Below, one piece after another: positions 57,834-64,000 of a DNA stretch of 64,000 nucleotides (position 1 is its first letter; every line of letters starts with the position of its first letter). The DNA is from Euphorbia lathyris (taxonomy: Eukaryota > Streptophyta > Magnoliopsida > Malpighiales > Euphorbiaceae). The notes under the pieces were generated by a model. It was not told the DNA's origin. It worked only from the letters and a program-made list of their open reading frames with translations, and did no database searches. A program made the position numbers and the translations under genes. The DNA is taken from the NCBI RefSeq assembly GCF_963576675.1, contig NC_088911.1, positions 30,860,501-30,924,500 of the forward strand. The letters run 5' to 3'.

Positions 57834-58345
57834 TGATACAGATTGAAAGTGATAAATGGAGGTTTTAATCGTAAACCAACAAAGATCTTCTTCTCTAGCT
57901 AGACTAGAAGGAGTGAATCCCGATAAACAAAGGTATAAACCTTAATCTCAATGAGAAATGATATTTGATTGATAAAAAGTTCCCTTATCCTTACAAAATG
58001 AGGGTTTAAATACAACCTCTAATTGATCAGTAAAGGACAGGGACTACCCCTATTAGGGTTACAATATGGTTAACAATAAAAGGGTAAGATAGGTGATGCG
58101 CCTAGACAACAGGTACAGAGGTGCAGGTACGGAGCGTCAGAGGTTGTTGGTGAATTCCTTCGGCAGGAAGTAAACTTGATATCCGCCCAGTGTAGTTGTT
58201 GGTACGCCTCATGGCGTACGCCTAGATCCGCCCCGCTCGCGTGTCCAGGGGATCCGCCCTCTTAGATACAACCTCTGTGGGAACGCCGAGAGGAGATCCG
58301 CCAAGGCGCGTGTTATTATTGATCCCAGTTAGGATGTCCGCATCA
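57834..58345 (-). repeat. Gypsy-2 5' LTR
   Basis: 512 bp, the same length as the partner and with about four differences from it. It is followed by the CATAA target duplication. Confidence 0.95.
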
Positions 58346-58689
58346 CATAATCATCAAACACTTAGTTAAACACTTAATTCTATTGTATTGTATTACCACC
58401 AAAACATCAATCAAATGCATAATCATAAGTTAACAGCAGTTTTATAAATTAATATAAATTAACAACAAATTATATGTTGTTATGCTTAATTGGTTAATTT
58501 TTATGTTGGGAACAGGTACATTCTTGCCTTGCAGATGCTTCTTGGCTTGCTCGTAAAATTATAACCATGTTAGTCATCAATTCATTGCTTTTTACCACTT
58601 GATCTTCTATGGAATCAAATAAGTACTGTCATTTACTCTCTTTTTTATTACTTCTGATATTAAAAAGCCATTCATTTCTTTCTACTTAG

Positions 58690-58830
58690 ATTGCCAAACA
58701 TGAAAAGATGGGTATGAATGTTGTTCACACCTGATGAGATAAAAGTTTTCACACTTGATCTACTGAAAAGCATGGATGCAAATGATGCTCAAAATGAGAA
58801 ATTACGGGGGCAGATCATTGTGGAATTAGT
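58690..58830 (+). pseudogene. Synaptotagmin-like gene fragment captured in hAT element
   Basis: Two adjoining frames read AKHEKMGMNVV and then, after a short gap with frame change, TPDEIKVFTLDLLKSMDAND followed by QNEKLRGQIIVELV. This series is characteristic of the stretch at the end of the first C2 domain and the linker to the next in plant synaptotagmins (SYT1-type membrane tethers), as I recall them. It stops at 58830, where unrelated sequence begins. The fragment is too short and shifted to work. No intact synaptotagmin gene is in this window. Confidence 0.7.
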
Positions 58831-59315
58831 TGAGATGGTTAAGACGTTTGGTTGTGTATCAATTGGTTAGAGGTTTGATCCTCCTCATTCACATTAAAAG
58901 TATATATTTCTTAATTTCATATCTAAACGGGGTTTAAACGGGGAATCCCCGTCGGGGCATTATTGGTACGGGTACGGGGATCCCCGCGGGGCGGGGATAC
59001 CATTTCCCGTCCCCGCCCCGTACCCGCCTACGGGGACCATATTGGTCCCCGTCCCCGTCCCCGCCAAAAAACGGGGCGGGGCCCCGACGGGTACCGGTAT
59101 TCCCCGTCCCATTTACATCCCTAAACATTACACACCAAAATACCTGGAGGGGGGCGTAACCAATAGTCAGAAGCAGCAGAAGTCGCCAAACTTGAACCAG
59201 CATTCGCCGTTATACTAGGATCAGCAATCAAAGACCTGGCCGACAACCATTCCGCGCAATCAAGGCCATTAGGAAGTTCATACAATAAAGATATATGAAA
59301 TATTTTATTTATAAG

Positions 59316-59785
59316 CACTGTTCGAAATGAAGGCCGCCTGGACCGCCTAGACCCTACCTAGGCGCTCAAAATCGAGAATCCGTCCCGATTTTCTATGATT
59401 AGTCTCTCTAGGCGTTTTATTGATTCTTAGGCGATTTTCAACCGCATGGGCACCGCCTGGGTACCGCCTAAACGACAATGAACAAAATCATTTTTAATTA
59501 TGAATTTATTTTGTTGCTTTATTATAATGCACGTTTAAGTTATTTCAATGATATTGTTGTTGAAATGTTGATGTTTACACAATTTTAAAGATATATGTTA
59601 CAAATATACGTATTTTTCTACATTAAATAATTTTATATTATTATTATTAGATAGTATAATACATATTTTAATTGTATTTATACCGTACTTTATTGATTAA
59701 TAAATAAAAAGTACAAAATATAAATCCGATTAATCTTCGAGGGCCTTGTCCGCTCGACTAGCGTCTAACGTTTTTTACAACCTTG
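59316..59785. mobile_element. hAT-like MITE
   Basis: TTTATAAG (59308-59315) and TTTATAAA (59786-59793) match at 7 of 8, a likely 8-bp TSD. The right end, inverted, is CAAGGTTGTAAAAAACG; the left is CACTGTTCGAAATGAAGG, a weak inverted partner. The subterminal sequence is rich in GCCTAGGCG-like words (ACCGCCTAG, CCTAGGCGC, CACCGCCTGGG). Confidence 0.6.
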
Positions 59786-59793
59786 TTTATAAA

Positions 59794-61549
59794 ATAAAAT
59801 ATTATAATTATATAAATTCTGATTATAACCATAGTTATTTTTATCTTAAAAAAAATTATTCTTATCTATCAACAAAACACAATTTTTCCATTTTTTTTGG
59901 TTTCAAAAAAAAGAAAAAACTCTATAAATCCAAATAATAAATGATATAGTAGACATTTTATTTTTTTTTTTACTAATTTGACACTTTATGAATTAAATTT
60001 ATATTTTAAGTTCATTTTACACAGTTGCAATTTGATTTCGGAATCTGTGTTTTGTCATTATATAAATGTAATTTAATTTTTTTTAAATACTCCTCATTTT
60101 AATTAGAACTTAATTAACAATGTTATTTCAAATATATTTTTTTTTTGTAAAAAACATACATCGCATACATGTATTTGCAAACTTTTAAACCACGGACCTC
60201 TATTTGCAAATAGAGCAAACCACGAGCATTTTTTTATATTTTGCCCTTAAATAAATAAATAAAGGATGATAGATTTTATGCCTCTTAATGTGTTATCATT
60301 AGAGCTTACCTCTAATATCTAGTATAGATTCAGCTCTGAAAATCTTTTTAAAATGTTACAGGTCTTTGGATGGAATTCAAGAGGACTTCAATGTCTGATG
60401 CCTCGAGTTTGAACAAAATTCATTTTCTTTCTTTTTTATTTCTTTCACTAACTCTCTCTAACTTACTGCTTGATTAGGAATTTGAGCCCCAATTTATAGG
60501 AGTCCAAATTCCCAAAAAGGAGGTGGGATAGGAGGCTCCCAAAACGGGGTCGCCAGCCCCAAAGGAGGGGGAAGTCAAGGTTAGGCCTCGAAAAAATGGG
60601 GCCATCGGTCCCGAGGCAACCCTATAAAATGGGGTTGATATCCCCTTGCCCCGGGACTTTCGGTCCTAGTGAAAACAGACCATCTAGTTAGGCGGGACGA
60701 GCGGATTATGACGATAAATTTATAAAAAAATATATCTAATAACTCCTAACTCACACTAACACGAAGTAGACATGACTTACTAGGCATTTTAAACCTTCTG
60801 AGGTTCCGTCTATCGTTAATCTTCACATTTCTATTGATCGCGAACTCTTTAGAACTTGACCGTTGCTTCATTATTCTACAATAGGTAACTTATATAATAT
60901 GGACCGCAAATTCATACTCACAATTTTTTTATAAAAATATTAATTTTGGCCGCTTTTCTCCCTTGAGCTATAGATGTGTGTTGTGATTGTTTACACTTAT
61001 AATTATTATTATTACATCTTTTGAGATTTAAATTTTATGTTTTTTTATATAAATTTTGAACTTTTAGCTTCTCTTTTTTAGATTTTGAGCAAGCGTCCCT
61101 CCAACACAGACTCGGTAAGCACTTTATAATCAGCTCCTCTATTTATAAGAGTTTTGGCTTATTTATTTATTTATTATGTAACTGGTTCTCTGATTTAATC
61201 AATTCTTCGGTTTCCTTTAAAGAAAAAAGGTTTTTTTTTTAAGGAAGAATTATCTGAGGTGAGTCTTGTCTTTGAAGATTGCAATGAAAGCACTTGCCAC
61301 TTCCTTTTCTTTTGTTAATGGCAATAATTTCATAGCTCGCAGATTAATTCACATGAGTGTTTCTTCAATTAGAGGTTCATGTTCATTTTAATGATTGTCA
61401 TATTAATGTATTTCATACTCTTCACCATTATTTAATTCAATAATGTTGTTTTCAATAATAACAATAAAATGAGCAACAATTTGTGCATAAATTTAATTAC
61501 TCTTATGTCAAATGAGGCTTATGGTAAAAGATTTATTTGTATCTATTTA
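59794..61549. other. AT-rich intergenic DNA
   Basis: No gene is seen. 60470-60720 is richer in G and C (CCCAAAACGGGG, CCATCGGTCCC) with a TATA-like TTTATAG near 60497, and may be a decayed LTR. No partner copy was found. Confidence 0.5.
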
Positions 61550-61558
61550 ATTATAATA

Positions 61559-61988
61559 GGGTTAATTTCAAATAAAACCTCCGTGGTTTTCAACTTTAGC
61601 AAAATAAGGACTTTTTCGATTGATACTATTAAAATCACCCTTAACGACTTCAAAAATGACATATTTTAAGAACTACTAATATTCTAAGCAACTTTAATTC
61701 TTCAACCTTTTTATTTTGAGATTATTTAGATAATGTTTGGTAAAGGGAGAGAAAGTTAATGTTTAGAGAGAGAAAGTTTCAAAAAAGATGATTTTCGAAA
61801 ATCGAAAATGTAGTTCCATAGCAAATATGACATTGAACAACTTTAATTCTTGAAAATTTTCATTTTCAGATCGTTAAAGATAGTTTTAATAGCATTAATC
61901 AAAAAGATCATTATTTTTTTAAAAGTGTCAAGCCTCAATCCTCGTTTTAAATTAGTGAAACTATATGAATTTTATTTGAAATTTACCC
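61559..61988. mobile_element. Mutator-like MITE with 9-bp TSD
   Basis: ATTATAATA is duplicated at 61550-61558 and 61989-61997. The ends are GGGTTAATTTCAAATAAAA and, inverted at the right, GGGTAAATTTCAAATAAAA. Diverged pairing continues inward (GATTGATACTATTAAAA with GATTAATGCTATTAAAA). No coding capacity. Confidence 0.88.
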
Positions 61989-62098
61989 ATTATAATATAA
62001 AGAAAAGTATAAATAAATTTCTTATAATTTCATTGGTTTGTAAATAAATGGTTTTTTAGAGGACATGGTTTTATAAAGAAATATGACCAATTGTGTTA

Positions 62099-62586
62099 CA
62101 GTTAAACCTCGAATATTCGATAAAGTAATAACCTCGATTATATAATAAATTCTTCCGGTCCCGACTTGGGCCAATGGACTAAAGTAATAACCTCGCTAAA
62201 TGCATTAAGTAATAAAAATATTTAAATCCTTAAGGCCCTATGAAAATATAAAGTAATAATTATTAAATTACAAACAAAATATATATATTGATCAATACAA
62301 ATACCCAAGAGTTTACAAAAAAAACAAGACCTATAATTGTGCCTATAATTATGCCTATAATTATTTGATTGATTTGTAATTATGCTAATGTGATAATTAC
62401 AAATCAATCAAATAATATATTTCCTAAACAAGATAATTACATATCTAATGAATATTTATCGATAAATGAATAATTTATTAATTTATCGATAAATGAATAA
62501 TTTATTCATTTATCGATAAATAAATAATCTCGTTTAATTAATATTTTTTTCGGTCCCAACGATATGCATTTATAGAGGTTTTACTG
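62099..62586. mobile_element. Tc1/mariner-like MITE with internal palindromes
   Basis: TA lies on both sides (62097-62098 and 62587-62588). The ends CAGTTAAACCTCGA and, inverted at the right, CAGTAAAACCTCTA belong to a terminal type common in plant MITEs. Inside are a hairpin near 62360-62415 (TTATTTGATTGATTTGTAAT with its inverse ATTACAAATCAATCAAATAA) and alternating ATTTATCGATAAAT palindromes at 62455-62528. Confidence 0.65.
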
Positions 62587-63088
62587 TAATTTTTTATTAC
62601 ATGATACATTGATTTTAGTGACGTAGTATGTTGACTTGTTAAATTTATATTAATATAAGATGATAGGACGTTAACTTTTACTGTCATGTTGACTAGATGA
62701 TTATCAAACAATATTGTCAAATTTCTTTCTTTACTAACCGTGTCATTTTTTTATAAAAACTCAAAAAAAAAAAAAAAAAAATTCTATTTACAAACCAATA
62801 CATTTATATTAATTTTTCTTAAACTATAATAGCATTATTTTTGGAGCTTTTACTATGAAATCTGAAGAGTTCGTAAGCTGTAACTTTTCTTTTCTTTCAA
62901 ACAAACCTTTAAATTAATTTTTTTTTGTTGGCCATCAAAAAATCACTGAATAAGTTAAGTAATTATTTATTTTAAGTGTGTTTAATAATTATAAAATTTT
63001 CACCACTTAAAATATTCAATTAAATTAGTTCAAAACAATTATTCAATTACACTTAAAAAATCGTTTACTTCATAAGTCAAAATATTTA

Positions 63089-63465
63089 GGATAAATAACT
63101 TATTAGTCCTTTCTTTTTTTATCTAACATACTATTTAGTCTACATATTTTGAATAATATATTATAAGGTCTCTATCCATAGTCATTATTAACATTTTGAT
63201 CATTCTGTCAATTTCTTTAGATTTTTAATTGTTATATTCGGCATAAACAGACATACATAAGATAACAGATTAATAATGTCATTTTGTATCACAATATGAC
63301 TGTTCTGAAATCTAAAATATGTTTGGTTAAAAATCTAAAAATAGATAAAAGGACTAAATAGACAACGGTGACAAAAGATAGAAACTGTATGATGTCTTTT
63401 TCAAAATAAAAGAACTAAATAATATATTACGGTAAAAAAAATTGGAACTAATAAATTATTTACTC
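63089..63465. mobile_element. MITE family 1, copy 2, with 9-bp TSD
   Basis: AAATATTTA is duplicated at 63080-63088 and 63466-63474. The ends are GGATAAATAACTTATTAGTC and, inverted at the right, GAGTAAATAATTTATTAGTT. The interior matches 749-1134 in order (GGCATAAACAGACATA versus AGCATAAACAGCTAGA; AAAATATGTTTGGTTAAAAA versus AAGATATGTTCGGTTAAAAT). The TSD assigns the family to Mutator-type insertion. Confidence 0.88.
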
Positions 63466-63474
63466 AAATATTTA

Positions 63475-64000
63475 AATATAATTTTAAATTAAATAATAAT
63501 ATTTTTTATTTATCAAATATTTATATCGTTACTTTAAACATTTATAATAGTATTTAATATTTAATATTTAAAATTCAATACTGATTTTTTTTTCAGCATT
63601 AATTTTCAGTTTCTCAAACATCACCGTGTAATTTACCTACGCATAGGTGTAGGTCCAAAATCATCCATCAATTTGTATTTTTTTAATATTTCTTTTAAAT
63701 TAGTTGATAGAATTATAGGGATAATTACAAAACTAGCATCTTTTAAGGGGTTAGTTTTCTTTTCTAACTCCTTTTGAAAAACTCACCAAAACTAACACAT
63801 TTTATTAACTAAATTCCAACCTTGCCCTCCTCTCTAACCTTTCGCTCCCCGCTCTTTAACATTCGAACTTCCATCTCTCTAACCTAACACCCCGCTATCC
63901 CTCTCTTTAACTTTCCGGCGATTTATTGCCCGATTCTGTACATTTCATCCGGCGAATCTCTGTTACTTCGAGTGGACATGGCGAGAACACGAAGCTCAGA
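63475..64000. other. Intergenic end of window with possible gene or MULE start
   Basis: AT-rich to about 63715. From 63718 the sequence starts GGGATAATTACAAAACTAGC, which resembles a Mutator-type terminus. A C-rich leader (CTCTCTAACC words) leads to an ATG at 63978 with seven codons (MARTRSS) before the window ends. Too little is present to identify a product. Confidence 0.35.

Larger units (their letters stand above)
52669..58345 (-). mobile_element. Ty3/Gypsy LTR retrotransposon (Gypsy-2), young and nearly complete
   Basis: 512-bp LTRs (TGATACAGATT...GTCCGCATCA) and the CATAA duplication (52664-52668 and 58346-58350) bound it. The primer site is beside the right LTR and the purine tract beside the left, so it is transcribed right to left. 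Gag, protease, RT, RNase H and integrase occur in Gypsy order with only a few stops and one frameshift. By eye I count about four differences between the LTRs, so insertion was recent. The chromovirus or non-chromovirus lineage was not decided; no chromodomain was seen. Confidence 0.95.
52468..59123. mobile_element. hAT-like element with GC-rich subterminal repeats, host-gene capture and nested Gypsy-2
   Basis: AACATTAC is duplicated at 52460-52467 and 59124-59131 (8 bp). The ends are TAGGGATGTAAACGGGG and, inverted at the right, TAGGGATGTAAATGGGA. About 200 bp at each end is packed with CCCCGTCCCCGCC/GGGGACGGGG words, far more GC-rich than anything nearby. Without the Gypsy insertion (52669-58345) the element is about 970 bp and encodes no transposase, so it is non-autonomous. 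It contains a synaptotagmin-derived segment at 58690-58830. Confidence 0.88.
51989..59262 (-). mobile_element. 5'-truncated LINE tail (LINE-B), split by a hAT element
   Basis: AGGCCATTAGGAAGTT is duplicated at 51973-51988 and 59263-59278, with a T-run (poly(A) tail) directly right of the first copy. Only about 610 bp of LINE is present: 51989-52467 plus 59132-59262, interrupted by the hAT element and its 8-bp TSD. The joined reading encodes the C-terminal RNase H-like domain and the LINE 3' end. 5' truncation is the normal outcome of target-primed reverse transcription. Confidence 0.9.

Noticed and set aside
58826..58895. tRNA-like stretch with A-box and B-box words (TGGTTAAGACG, GGTTTGATCC)
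   Set aside because: No cloverleaf can be formed and the spacing is short. At best it is a decayed SINE promoter; not enough to call.

Overview
The window is nuclear DNA of a flowering plant, most likely a eudicot. The evidence is spliced genes with GT/AG introns, plant-type proteins, AT-rich intergenic sequence and dense retrotransposons. I could not name the species. Four host genes can be reconstructed exon by exon. They are a CYP21-4-type membrane-anchored cyclophilin (3948-6957, +), a P-class pentatricopeptide repeat protein (34374-36328, -), a DWARF27-like carotenoid-isomerase-family protein (36578-39680, +) and a DEAD-box RNA helicase of the RH24/DDX42 type (45386-49283, -). The PPR and D27-like genes are head to head across about 250 bp. 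A small Cys-rich secreted peptide gene at 310-570 (-) is a weaker candidate.

Most of the rest is mobile DNA, and much of it can be dissected to the base from target-site duplications (TSDs). From 7694 to 32683 lies one L1-type LINE on the minus strand, bounded by a ~17-bp TSD. It is split by a Ty3/Gypsy element (12651-19416, TSD AGCTA), a ~260-bp element with a 9-bp TSD (19478-19735) and an 11.7-kb Ty1/Copia element with an extra third ORF (20744-32439, TSD CGCCC). Taking out the insertions restores a LINE of about 6.25 kb.

A second nest runs from 51989 to 59262. A 5'-truncated LINE tail (16-bp TSD) was hit by a hAT-type element (52468-59123, 8-bp TSD), which was itself hit by a young Ty3/Gypsy element (52669-58345, TSD CATAA) whose 512-bp LTRs are almost identical. 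The hAT element carries a piece of a plant synaptotagmin gene.

Smaller terminal-inverted-repeat elements fill the remaining intergenic space. Several have clear 9-bp TSDs (Mutator-like: 749-1134, 2161-2757, 33647-34168, 44041-44576, 61559-61988, 63089-63465). Others have 8-bp TSDs (hAT-like: 39957-41525, 59316-59785). Others fit PIF/Harbinger or Tc1/mariner. No tRNA, rRNA, CRISPR array or bacterial-type operon was seen. All identities rest on reading the sequence and on remembered family features; no database search was run.
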